From assembly GCF_002813775.1 (NCBI RefSeq), contig NZ_CP020370.1, forward strand, positions 5,543,501 to 5,607,500: a stretch of DNA of 64,000 nt, written 5' to 3'. Below the pieces are notes generated by a model. It saw only the letters and a list, made by a program, of their open reading frames with translations. It was not told where the DNA came from and did not search any database. The position numbers and the translations under genes were made by a program. Shown here piece after piece: positions 10,458 to 18,359 of the stretch (position 1 is its first letter; each line of letters opens with the position of its first letter). This DNA is from Candidatus Thiodictyon syntrophicum (GTDB lineage: Bacteria > Pseudomonadota > Gammaproteobacteria > Chromatiales > Chromatiaceae).

Positions 10458-11084
10458 CTACACGGCCAAACCTTCCAGTACCGCCCACCGCACCACGTTC
10501 GCGACCGAATGCAGATCCAATTTATTCATCAACCGGTTGCGGTGGGTATCCACGGTGCGGGGACTGATTTCGAGGACCCGGGCGATCTCCTTGCTGCTCT
10601 TGCCGTGGGCGATCAAGCGCAAGATCGTGCGCTCCCGAGGGGTCAGGGTGCCCGCCGGCTGGCCGTTTCGCTGGAGATCGCGAAGGCTGCGGCGCACCGC
10701 TGGAGTCATGAAGGTCCCACCCCCCGCAACCGTGCGCAGGGCGAGGGACAATTCCTCAAAGGTGCTGTTCTTCAGCACATAGCCGGCGACCCCGGCCTGT
10801 TCGGCCTCAAGCACCGCGCGGGGATCGCTGTTCATGGTGAGCAGGACGACCCGGGTGTTCAGCGCCGCCTCCTCGATTCGGCGGGCGAGCCCGATACCGT
10901 GGATTCCGGATAAGGCGATGTCGAGGATCGCCACCGCCGGGTGATACTGCACGATGAGTTGCCAGGCCGTGTCGCCGTCGGCGGCCTGGCCGAGTACGCT
11001 GACGTCCTCTTCACGCTGGAAGAGGGCAACAAGTCCCTGGCGGACCATGGCCTGGAACTCGGCGAGGATGATGGTGGTCGACAT
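10458..11084 (-). CDS. LuxR/NarL-type response regulator, orphan
   Basis: 208 residues: receiver domain (about 1-120) with phospho-acceptor Asp in V-A-I-L-D-I near residue 54, switch Thr in V-V-L-L-T-M and Lys in Y-V-L-K-N; then a LuxR helix-turn-helix, L-T-P-R-E-R-T-I-L-R-L-I-A through S-P-R-T-V-D-T-H. The N-terminal acidic pair that binds Mg is altered: the usual D-D reads L-A-E-F-Q, so one acidic residue is Phe. No histidine kinase is adjacent. The strong AAAGGAGAG site supports ATG 11084. Confidence 0.88.
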   Translation of the reverse strand: MSTTIILAEFQAMVRQGLVALFQREEDVSVLGQAADGDTAWQLIVQYHPAVAILDIALSGIHGIGLARRIEEAALNTRVVLLTMNSDPRAVLEAEQAGVAGYVLKNSTFEELSLALRTVAGGGTFMTPAVRRSLRDLQRNGQPAGTLTPRERTILRLIAHGKSSKEIARVLEISPRTVDTHRNRLMNKLDLHSVANVVRWAVLEGLAV

Positions 11085-11164
11085 GGTGCGTCTCTCCTTT
11101 CGATCTGATCTCCAGTCAGAAACGCCATGGTGGTGACCCGGCACTGACCGGTAAGGATGTCGCG

Positions 11165-11298
11165 GGCCTTGGTCATAGCTCCGGCCACGCGGCAGCGTAG
11201 GGTGGACAAGCGCAGCGCAGTCCACCAACAACGGCACGGGATTCGGTGGACTGCGCTAGCGCTTGTCCACCCTACGGCCGGAATTATGATCGAGGCCG
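11165..11298. mobile_element. MITE-like palindromic element, GGCCTTGATCAT family, with nested TAGGGTGGACAAGCG palindrome
   Basis: The outer arms are GGCCTTGGTCATAGCTCCGG at 11165 and its near-inverse ending ATGATCGAGGCC at 11297. A second palindrome, GTAGGGTGGACAAGCG to CGCTTGTCCACCCTAC (11197-11275), is nested inside. Flanks read ATGTCGCG (11157-11164) and GTGTCGCG (11299-11306), a 7-of-8 direct repeat consistent with target-site duplication. It supplies the stop codon and last residues of the ATP-grasp gene. Confidence 0.75.
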
Positions 11299-12176
11299 GT
11301 GTCGCGCAGGCTCGACCAGCGGTCGAGCGCCTGAACGAAGCGCCCAGGCGCCGCGGGGTCGGTGCGAAAATAGAGCGACGGCTCAATCAACTCGAGTTCC
11401 ATCAGCAGGAAGCCGCCATCGGACCCGCGCACCAGATCGACCCGGGCGTAGAGCGGCGGCTGCGCGAGCGACGCAACGACGGTGCCGGCTTGGGCCAGCA
11501 GCCGGGCCGCGGGCGCGATGGCGCGGAGCCGCCCGCCGTGCTCCTCCTGGACCCGGAAGTCACCGGGCTTGGGCCGCTTGAGCACGGTGTGGCTGTAGAC
11601 CCCGGCGAAGAAGAAGACCGAATACTCCCCTTCGCGCACGATGGTGTCCAGGAACGGCTGGGCCATGAAGGGACGCCGCGCGAAGGTGCCCACGGCCTGG
11701 GCCAGGACCTGGGGCGGGGAATCGCGACGCAGCCGGAAGGTATCGTGCGCCCCCGCGCTCACCACTGGTTTGAGGACCAGCTCGGCCGTCCGCAGGGCGT
11801 CGAAAAGACCATCCAGCCCGTCCCGATCGAGCCCCTCGCCCCAGTGGGTCGGGACTATGGGGATGCCGGCCGTTTCGAGGTCACGTAGGTAGGTCTTGCG
11901 CAGATTCCACTGCACCAGACGCAGGTCGTTTTGCAGGCAGGTCCCGGAGTGGTCGATCTTCGCCAGGGTGGCGAGGAAGGCCTCAGGGTCATGGTAGTAG
12001 TCCCAGGTGCTGCGGATCAGGACCAGATCGAAGCGACCCCAGTCGACCTGCCCCTGGCGCCAGGGGATCGACTCCAGGCGCCAGCCGGCCGCGGCCAGGG
12101 GCCCATGGACCAGGTGGTCGTCGCTGAAGAAGCCGGCGAGGCTCGGGATGGTGAGGAAGGCGCAGGATCGAGGCAT
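11256..12176 (-). CDS. ATP-grasp ligase of the RimK/DcsG-like group
   Basis: 306 residues. The N-terminal part, with R-F-D-L-V-L-I-R-S-T-W-D-Y and W-N-L-R-K-T-Y-L-R-D-L, matches the ATP-grasp subgroup that includes DcsG-like and glutathione-synthetase-like ligases. E-L-V-L-K-P-V-V-S-A-G-A-H-D-T-F is the ATP-grasp lysine region, and L-L-M-E-L-E-L-I-E-P-S-L-Y-F carries the Mg-binding E-x-E-x-I-E-P. The family forms acyl-phosphate-dependent C-N bonds; substrate unknown. The last residues (G-L-D-H-N-S-G-R-R-V-D-K-R) are translated from the repeat element inserted at the 3' end, so the native C-terminus has been replaced. Confidence 0.75.
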   Translation of the reverse strand: MPRSCAFLTIPSLAGFFSDDHLVHGPLAAAGWRLESIPWRQGQVDWGRFDLVLIRSTWDYYHDPEAFLATLAKIDHSGTCLQNDLRLVQWNLRKTYLRDLETAGIPIVPTHWGEGLDRDGLDGLFDALRTAELVLKPVVSAGAHDTFRLRRDSPPQVLAQAVGTFARRPFMAQPFLDTIVREGEYSVFFFAGVYSHTVLKRPKPGDFRVQEEHGGRLRAIAPAARLLAQAGTVVASLAQPPLYARVDLVRGSDGGFLLMELELIEPSLYFRTDPAAPGRFVQALDRWSSLRDTGLDHNSGRRVDKR

Positions 12177-12468
12177 TGTCGCACCGGGTCGCGGTTTGCG
12201 CTCAGGCGGCCATCCGCTGGTCGTCGAGCATGGCTGGTATTCGTCTGAAAAGGTCGTCAGGGCGTTGGATCCGGGTCTTGAGCATGACGGCAAGCGATCA
12301 TCATGGCAATTCGCCGTCATTGACTGGATGCTGACCTGACCCAACAAGGCTTCATCGGGGTTTGCCCGAGGCGTATCCTTGGCAGGAACTGGCGGGACGT
12401 CCGGGCGCGCGGACAAGATGCCTGCGGCGAGCCCCGCCCATAGCGACGGACACCGAGGACGCGCACCC
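12177..12468. other. Intergenic, divergent promoter region
   Basis: Lies between the minus-strand ATP-grasp gene and the plus-strand secreted-protein gene. Nothing coding or repetitive was recognised. Confidence 0.4.
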
Positions 12469-12960
12469 ATGGCCCACCAGGCACGCACACGCATCTGGCT
12501 CGCGCTGGCGCTCCTGCCCGCGCTCGCCCCCGCGGCGACCGCCGCGCCCGGTTTCTGTGTCGAGGACAGCGATGACGCGCTCTGGATCGACTGCGAGCGC
12601 GAGCGCTCCGGCGTCACCGGCCGCGCCTTCGTCCTGTGCCGCCGTGCGCCCGCGAAGGAACTGATCGACCGACGCGCGCCCAGGCCGGTCCTGATCGAGG
12701 TCACCGACATCGCCCGCGAGCTTAGCCCCGGCAGCGGCGACTGCCCGGCGCCGAGGGCGACCCGCGCGTCGGGCTCGGCGCCGGACAAGGACGGGCTTCC
12801 CCGCACCGACGGCGATGGCGCGGACGCCGACGGCCAAGTCACCGATGCCGCGGCCCCGGGAGCGCCGGCCGCCGGCCGGCCCGCGGGCGCGACGCCCGCG
12901 CCCCCAGGCCCAGCGCCGTCGGCCGCCCGCCCGGTCCCGGAGACCACCCATGGCCGCTGA
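12469..12960 (+). CDS. Hypothetical exported protein, first gene of the CHAT unit
   Basis: 163 residues with a clear signal peptide (I-W-L-A-L-A-L-L-P-A-L-A-P-A-A-T-A-A). The mature part has four Cys in a compact head (F-C-V-E-D, I-D-C-E-R, V-L-C-R-R, G-D-C-P-A) and then a long Ala/Pro/Gly-rich, probably disordered tail. No family recognised. The end overlaps the next gene by 11 bases, and the three genes 12469-17023 look like one transcription unit. Confidence 0.6.
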   Translation: MAHQARTRIWLALALLPALAPAATAAPGFCVEDSDDALWIDCERERSGVTGRAFVLCRRAPAKELIDRRAPRPVLIEVTDIARELSPGSGDCPAPRATRASGSAPDKDGLPRTDGDGADADGQVTDAAAPGAPAAGRPAGATPAPPGPAPSAARPVPETTHGR

Positions 12961-13609
12961 GCCCGCGCCCGGCGCACCCGCCCCCCGGCTCCCGCTCCCT
13001 GATCTCGCCTGGATCACCGGCCTCGTCCTCGCCTGGCTCTATGCCGCCGGCTGGTCCTACGCCTACCGCTGGTACGCCCGCTTCGACCTGGGGCTGAACG
13101 GCCTGGACCTGCCGGTCGAGACCGTGCTGATGTACGGTTACTGGGTGCTGCGCTCGCACTGGGTCCTGCTCCTGCCCGCGCTCGCCGTCTGGCCGCTGTG
13201 GACCCTGGTCCCGCCGACCGTGCGGCGCCGCGGGGTCTACGGCCTGCCCCTGGTGCTGATCCTGCTGTTCGCCCTCGCCTACACCCTGGGCGCCCGCGCG
13301 GCCGATGACCGCTTCGTCGCCCATCGCGACCACGGCTTCCGCTGTCTGCCGCGGGCGCGGGTCGGGCTCGTCCCCCAGGCCGACCGCGGCCCCGCCATCG
13401 CCGCCCTGGCCGCCGGCCTGGCCCGCGAGTCCCCGCCGCCGGGCACCCCCGACCCCAGCCCCGACGCCGAGTGGCGCCTGCTGGTGCAGACCGCGAGCCT
13501 GCTCGTGCTCATCAAGCCCGAGCCCCAGGGGCCGCCGGTGGTCGCGCTGGTGCCCTGGGAGAACCTCGATGTCGCGCGGCTGAGCCCGGTGGTGGGGGGG
13601 TGCGAGTAG
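12950..13609 (+). CDS. Hypothetical membrane protein, second gene of the CHAT unit
   Basis: 219 residues with three or so membrane segments: L-A-W-I-T-G-L-V-L-A-W-L-Y-A-A (about 19-36), W-V-L-L-L-P-A-L-A-V-W-P-L-W (about 71-88) and L-P-L-V-L-I-L-L-F-A-L-A-Y (about 98-115). A soluble C-terminal part of about 100 residues ends V-V-G-G-C-E. No family recognised. Overlap with 12469 and the short gap to the CHAT gene suggest a shared function at the membrane. Confidence 0.65.
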   Translation: MAAEPAPGAPAPRLPLPDLAWITGLVLAWLYAAGWSYAYRWYARFDLGLNGLDLPVETVLMYGYWVLRSHWVLLLPALAVWPLWTLVPPTVRRRGVYGLPLVLILLFALAYTLGARAADDRFVAHRDHGFRCLPRARVGLVPQADRGPAIAALAAGLARESPPPGTPDPSPDAEWRLLVQTASLLVLIKPEPQGPPVVALVPWENLDVARLSPVVGGCE

Positions 13610-13693
13610 TGAGTAGCGAGTCGGGTGGAAGGTGCGGCGCTTCCGCCACCCCACCGGACACCAAACGCCCGAACATCCTTAACGGAGGTCCCG

Positions 13694-16600
13694 ATGTCCC
13701 GCCGTCGCCTTGCGTCCGCCGCCCTGCTGGCCCTGCTCGTCGCCGCCGTCCCGATCGCCCCCGGCCCGACCGCCGCCGAGCCCGCCGCCGATGCCGATGC
13801 GGTCATTGAGCAGGTGCGGACACGGCTGCGCGAGCGCGACGGCGCCGAGCCGGATGCGAGCGCGGTAATCGGTGCGCTGAATGACCGCGTTGTCGCCCTG
13901 GATGGAAAAGGCGACTACGCTGTCGCGGCCAAGCTGGCGAAGCTCACGCTGGACTATGCGGACCGGGTGCTGGGGGCCGAGCATCCCGATACCCTCCAAA
14001 GCATCAACAATCTGGCTAACCTGTACGAGTCCCAAGGCCTCTACGACGAAGCCGAGCCGCTTTACCGCCGCGCACGGGAGGCCCGCGAGCGGGTGCTGGG
14101 GGCCGAGCATCCCGATACCCTCACGAGCGTGAACAACCTGGCCTTCCTTTACCAGGCACAGGGCCGCTACGGCGAGGCGGAGCCGCTCTACCGCCGCGCA
14201 CTGGAGGCCCGCGAGCGGGTGCTGGGGGCCGAGCATCCCGATACCCTCGGGAGCGTGAACAACCTGGCCTTCCTTTACCAGGCACAGGGCCGCTACGGCG
14301 AGGCGGAGCCGCTCTACCGCCGCGCACTGGAGGCCAGCGAGCGGGTGCTGGGGGCCGAGCATCCCGATACCCTCCAAAGCATCAACAATCTGGCTAACCT
14401 GTACGAGTCCCAAGGCCGCTACGGCGAGGCCGAGCCTCTCTACCGCCGCGCCCTTGCGGCCCGCGAGCGGGTGCTGGGGGCCGAGCATCCCCAGACCCTC
14501 TCGAGCGTCAACAACTTGGCCAGCCTGTACCAGTCCCAAGGCCGCTACGGCGAGGCCGAGCCGCTCTACCGCCGCGCCCTTGCGGCCCGCGAGCGGGTGT
14601 TGGGGGCCGAGCATCCCCGCACCCTCATAAGCGTCAACAACCTGGCCTTCCTATACAAGTCCCAAGGCCGCTACGGCGAGGCCGAGCCGCTCTACCGCCG
14701 GGCGCTGGCGGCCAGCGAGCGGGTGTTGGGACCCGAGCATCCCCATACCCTCGGGAGCGTCAACAACCTGGCCTTGCTGTACCAGTCACAAGGCCGCTTC
14801 GGCGAGGCCGAGCCGCTGTCCCGCCGGGCACTGGCGGCCCGCGAGCGGGTGCTGGGGGCCGAGCATCCCGATACCCTCGGGAGCGTCAACAACCTGGCCG
14901 CCCTGTACGACTCGCAAGGCCGCTTCGACGAGGCCGAGCCGCTCTACCGCCGCGCCCTGGCGGCCAACGAGCGGGTGCTGGGGGCCGGGCATCCGCAGAC
15001 AATCACCACCCAACTCAACCTGGCCGTGCTGCTGGTCAACCAGGACCGCACCGGCGCGGCACTGCGTCAACTGCGCACACTGGACGAACGTATGCGCGGT
15101 CTGGTCGCCCAGGAACTGGCCAGCACCGAGCAGGAGTCCGTGCGCCTCGCCCGGCTCGCCGCGGAGTCGCGTCTCCAACACATCGTCTTCACCCTGGCAC
15201 TGGCCCACCCGCGCGACCCGGAGGCCCGTGGGCTCGCGGCCGACGTGCTGCTGCGCTGGAAGCGTCTGGCCGCCGACGAGGAGTCGGTGGTGGTCCGGCT
15301 GGCCCGCACCAGCCAGGACCCGCGGGTGGTCGAACTGGCCGGGTCGCTGCGCGGCGCCCGGGCCGAGCTCGCGCGCCTGACGGGCCTGTCGCTGGAGAAG
15401 ATGAACGCGGCCCAGCGCGAGTCCCATCGCACCGCGCTGGAGCAGGCCGGCGCCGAGGTCGGCCGGCTGGAGGTCGCGCTGGCGCAACTGAGCCGCACCT
15501 TCCGCGGACAGCAGGCACGCCGCGGGGTGGAGTGGGAGTCGGTGCAGTCAGCCCTGCCGACGGGCGCGGCACTGCTGGAACTGCGCGCCTTCAGCCCGTT
15601 CGACTTCAAGACCGGCAAGTACGGCGAGCCCCATTGGCTCGCCCTGCTGCTGCCGGCCGAGCCGCCGGCCGACTGGGCCGGCGGGACGGGCGAGGCCCCG
15701 CCGCTGCGGTTCTGGGACTTAGGCGCGGTGGCGGACAGCGCGGCGGCGCTCGCCGCGCTGGGCGGCGGCGACGCGGCGGCCGCCGCCGCGCTCTATCAGA
15801 CCCTGTTCGGACCCATCGACCGCGAACTCGCCCGCTACCAGACCCTGTTCCTGGCCCCGGACGGGGTGCTGGACCTGGTCGCCTTCGCGCGCCTGCGGGT
15901 GCCGGCCGAGGAGCCCGGGGCGGCGGGGGCGCCGGGGGCGTCCGCCGGGCGCTGGTGGATCGAGCGTCAGGCACTGCGCTCGGTGAGGGTCGGGCGCGAC
16001 CTGGTGGCGTTCGAGCGTGCAGCCACGCCCGCGGGCGGGATGCTGGCGCTCGGCGGGGTCGACTATGAACGGTTCGCGGAGGCGGCCGGGCCGGGCGCGG
16101 AGGGGCCGCGGGCGGCGGGCGCGGCCAGGGTGTCGCCGGGACCGGGTGGGACGGGGGCAGCGCCGGGGCGGTCGGGGGCGGATGGGGAGGGCTTGCAGGG
16201 TGAGGCGGGGGCGGCGCGGGAGGGCGGGCCGGGCGCGGCGGGGGCGATGGGTTTCGCTGCGCTCTACCCATCCTACGGGGGCGGCGCGGTCGGCGCGATG
16301 AACGAACGGCTGCGCGCCGAGCGCGGGCGCTTCGAGGCGCTGGAGAATACCGGTCCCGAGGTCGCGGAGGTGCTGAACTATTTCTGGGAGCCGGACAACC
16401 GCACCCCGCGCAAGGAGCCGCTGACCGGGTCGGCGGCGACCGAGACCGGGCTCAAGACCCGGCTCGCCCCGGGGCGCACGGCCCCGCGGGTGCTGCATCT
16501 GGCCACCCACGGCTTCTTTCTCGCCGCCCAGGAGGGAACAGGCACGGGAACAGGCACGGGCGCGGCCCCGGTCGGCGGCCGGGACCGCGCCCTGACGCTG

Positions 16601-17023
16601 GCCGGTCTGGCGCTCGCCGGTGCCAACCGCGGGCTCGAAGGCGGGCGCGACGCGGGCGGTGACGACGGCATTCTCTATGCCCTGGAGGCCCAGGACCTGA
16701 ACCTGGAGGGGACCGACCTGGTGACCCTCTCCGCCTGCAACACCGGCCAGGGGCGGGTGGATGTCAGCGAGGGCGCCTATGGTCTGGTGCGCGCCTTCCA
16801 ACTCGCCGGCAGCCGTCATGTGCTGATGACCCAGTGGACCCTGAACGACCCGCTGGCCCGGGACTTCATGCGCGCCGTCTACCAGCGCTGGCTGACGCCC
16901 GCGGGCATTGCCGACCCAGCCGCAGCGCTGCGCGCCACCCAGCGCGAGTGGCTCGGGGGCGATGATCCGGTGCGCGCGAATCCGCGGTATTGGGCGCCTT
17001 ATGTGTTGATCGAGCGGGGGTGA
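13694..17023 (+). CDS. Exported TPR-CHAT protein (caspase-fold protease-like)
   Basis: 1109 residues. A signal peptide (S-A-A-L-L-A-L-L-V-A-A-V-P-I-A-P) is followed by eight near-identical 42-residue TPR_12/kinesin-light-chain-type repeats (unit V-L-G-A-E-H-P-D-T-L through Y-R-R-A-L-A-A-R-E-R, bases about 13968-14970) and a ninth degenerate one. A helical spacer follows, then a CHAT domain. The caspase-type dyad is visible: His in V-L-H-L-A-T-H-G-F-F near 939 and Cys in T-L-S-A-C-N-T-G near 1014. An Ala/Gly/Pro-rich insertion (about residues 800-860) interrupts the CHAT fold. GGAGG at 13684 fixes ATG 13694. Most CHAT proteases are cytosolic, so the signal peptide is notable. Confidence 0.85.
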   Translation: MSRRRLASAALLALLVAAVPIAPGPTAAEPAADADAVIEQVRTRLRERDGAEPDASAVIGALNDRVVALDGKGDYAVAAKLAKLTLDYADRVLGAEHPDTLQSINNLANLYESQGLYDEAEPLYRRAREARERVLGAEHPDTLTSVNNLAFLYQAQGRYGEAEPLYRRALEARERVLGAEHPDTLGSVNNLAFLYQAQGRYGEAEPLYRRALEASERVLGAEHPDTLQSINNLANLYESQGRYGEAEPLYRRALAARERVLGAEHPQTLSSVNNLASLYQSQGRYGEAEPLYRRALAARERVLGAEHPRTLISVNNLAFLYKSQGRYGEAEPLYRRALAASERVLGPEHPHTLGSVNNLALLYQSQGRFGEAEPLSRRALAARERVLGAEHPDTLGSVNNLAALYDSQGRFDEAEPLYRRALAANERVLGAGHPQTITTQLNLAVLLVNQDRTGAALRQLRTLDERMRGLVAQELASTEQESVRLARLAAESRLQHIVFTLALAHPRDPEARGLAADVLLRWKRLAADEESVVVRLARTSQDPRVVELAGSLRGARAELARLTGLSLEKMNAAQRESHRTALEQAGAEVGRLEVALAQLSRTFRGQQARRGVEWESVQSALPTGAALLELRAFSPFDFKTGKYGEPHWLALLLPAEPPADWAGGTGEAPPLRFWDLGAVADSAAALAALGGGDAAAAAALYQTLFGPIDRELARYQTLFLAPDGVLDLVAFARLRVPAEEPGAAGAPGASAGRWWIERQALRSVRVGRDLVAFERAATPAGGMLALGGVDYERFAEAAGPGAEGPRAAGAARVSPGPGGTGAAPGRSGADGEGLQGEAGAAREGGPGAAGAMGFAALYPSYGGGAVGAMNERLRAERGRFEALENTGPEVAEVLNYFWEPDNRTPRKEPLTGSAATETGLKTRLAPGRTAPRVLHLATHGFFLAAQEGTGTGTGTGAAPVGGRDRALTLAGLALAGANRGLEGGRDAGGDDGILYALEAQDLNLEGTDLVTLSACNTGQGRVDVSEGAYGLVRAFQLAGSRHVLMTQWTLNDPLARDFMRAVYQRWLTPAGIADPAAALRATQREWLGGDDPVRANPRYWAPYVLIERG

Positions 17024-17584
17024 GGGGCTGGCGGCGGGGCCGCCCGCGGGCCTCCGCCCGCGCCTGGGTCATACAAGCAGAAGCGCTGCCAAGGCCTCTT
17101 GGGTTGGCCTTGGTCATCGCCCCAGCGGGCGGCATCGGTCCGCACAGCGGACCCTGCGGCAGCGCCGACCCGTCGGGTCCAATCAAGGAGTAAGCCCGGC
17201 CACCCCGGACATTGAACGGCCTGGGTGGGAGCGGCTTCAGCCGCGACGAGGCCAGGGAAGCTTGCGAGGTCGCGTCGCGGCTGAAGCCGCTCCCACAGGG
17301 TCCCCGTCGGGCTTTTACGGTAGAGCCTTGGACCTTGATCAGCAGTGCGCCCGTGGACAAGCGATAGCGCAGTCCACCGAATCCCGCGCCGCCTGGCGGA
17401 ATACGAGACGCGATAAGGGTAACCGGGAGCAGCGCCAAGACCCGGGGGGCTTGCTCGCAACGCCGACCCTTGGGAGCGCCGCACCCCAGTGCGGCCCGGC
17501 CTATCGAACACCCCGAGGCCGCAGGCACCAGCGAGACCGCGCCGCACTGGGGTGCGGCGCTCCCGATCGCGCTCATCGCGCGCC
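17024..17584. repeat. Repeat-filled intergenic region
   Basis: No gene. In order: a GGCCTTGGTCATCG / GGTCCGCACAGCGGACC segment (about 17105-17190, related to 31120-31180 and 62035-62060); an inverted pair of GTGGGAGCGGCTTCAGCCGC (17225-17296); a GTGGACAAGCGATAGCGCAG fragment (about 17353-17380); and an inverted pair of GGGAGCGCCGCACCCCAGTG (17472-17564) whose end abuts the truncated PIN gene. Confidence 0.8.
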
Positions 17585-17844
17585 ATGACCGGCGCGTTCT
17601 CGATCAGGCGCCAGCGCGGATTGGTTCGGTAGGCCATGCAGGTAGCGGCTGCCAGATCGGCAGTGAGGGGCTGCTTGAGGACCACTGGGTTGCGTAGCAG
17701 CAGGTAGAGTTCGACCAGCACCAGTTCGCAGATCGCCACATCGTCCCGGGTCCCACAGGCGGCGACGAATCCAAACGCGGGCCCATGCTCGACGCAATCA
17801 ACGTTCTTGGCATAGAGCAGGATGTTGGTGTCGATGGAGATCAC
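17585..17844 (-). pseudogene. 3'-truncated PIN-domain (VapC-like) toxin
   Basis: Starts with GTG at 17844 (GTGA overlap with the antitoxin stop) and reads M-I-S-I-D-T-N-I-L-L-Y-A, then A-I-C-E-L-V-L-V-E-L-Y-L-L-L-R-N-P and N-P-R-W-R-L-I-E-N-A-P-V-M. Intact PIN toxins of this type continue for about 50 residues, including the catalytic Asp of the F-D-A-R region. Here the match stops at about 17585, exactly where the palindromic repeat begins. The frame continues into repeat sequence, so the protein should be inactive. Confidence 0.75.
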
Positions 17845-18137
17845 GGCAGGGTGCGATCGGTGGGCTCATTGGCCAGGAGCCGCCAATCGTCCACCGGGGC
17901 CTGGAAACGCCCTAGCGATCTGGGTTCGGGCGGCGTCCAATCCCCCACCGGGGAAATGATGTCGCCCAGGATTCGACCCTTGCCGGCGATGTCGGGCGGC
18001 GGCTGGCGGCGCCGCGACGCGGGCGGCTCATCCAGCACCAAAAAGATAGCCTCCATCCGGACACCCGGGAATAGCGGAGGCAGATTGACGATCTGTCCAT
18101 GCTCGTTCGTCTCGACGATCAGTCGTGTGGCTTGCAT
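17841..18137 (-). CDS. Antitoxin partner of the truncated PIN toxin
   Basis: 98-residue protein beginning M-Q-A-T-R-L-I-V-E-T-N-E-H-G-Q-I-V-N-L-P, an AbrB-like opening, followed by P-P-L-F-P-G-V-R-M-E-A-I-F-L-V-L. The position and GTGA overlap with the PIN gene identify it as the antitoxin. The frame is intact. The long C-terminal region (residues 45-98) is Pro/Arg-rich and probably wraps the toxin. Confidence 0.65.
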   Translation of the reverse strand: MQATRLIVETNEHGQIVNLPPLFPGVRMEAIFLVLDEPPASRRRQPPPDIAGKGRILGDIISPVGDWTPPEPRSLGRFQAPVDDWRLLANEPTDRTLP

Positions 18138-18359
18138 GTCGAATGTTCCCGGACTGTCAGCAAGACGCCTTTGTGGGTCTGGCGCCTGCCTGCCGCGCCC
18201 GGCGATGGGCGCGGCATCATGCCCGAGAGTATAGGCCCCAACCGCGCATTGCGGTCGTCGGCGCTCGGGGCGCACAGCGCCCAACACAGGCGTGACACCG
18301 TTGGAACGGTGTCACGAGGGTCGGAGAGGAGGCGGCGCGCGCCCCCGCTCCGACCGCCC

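Noticed and set aside
13968-14970. CRISPR-like or tandem DNA repeat at 14 kb
   Set aside because: The period is 126 bp in frame and encodes TPR units; no spacers. No CRISPR array was seen in the window.
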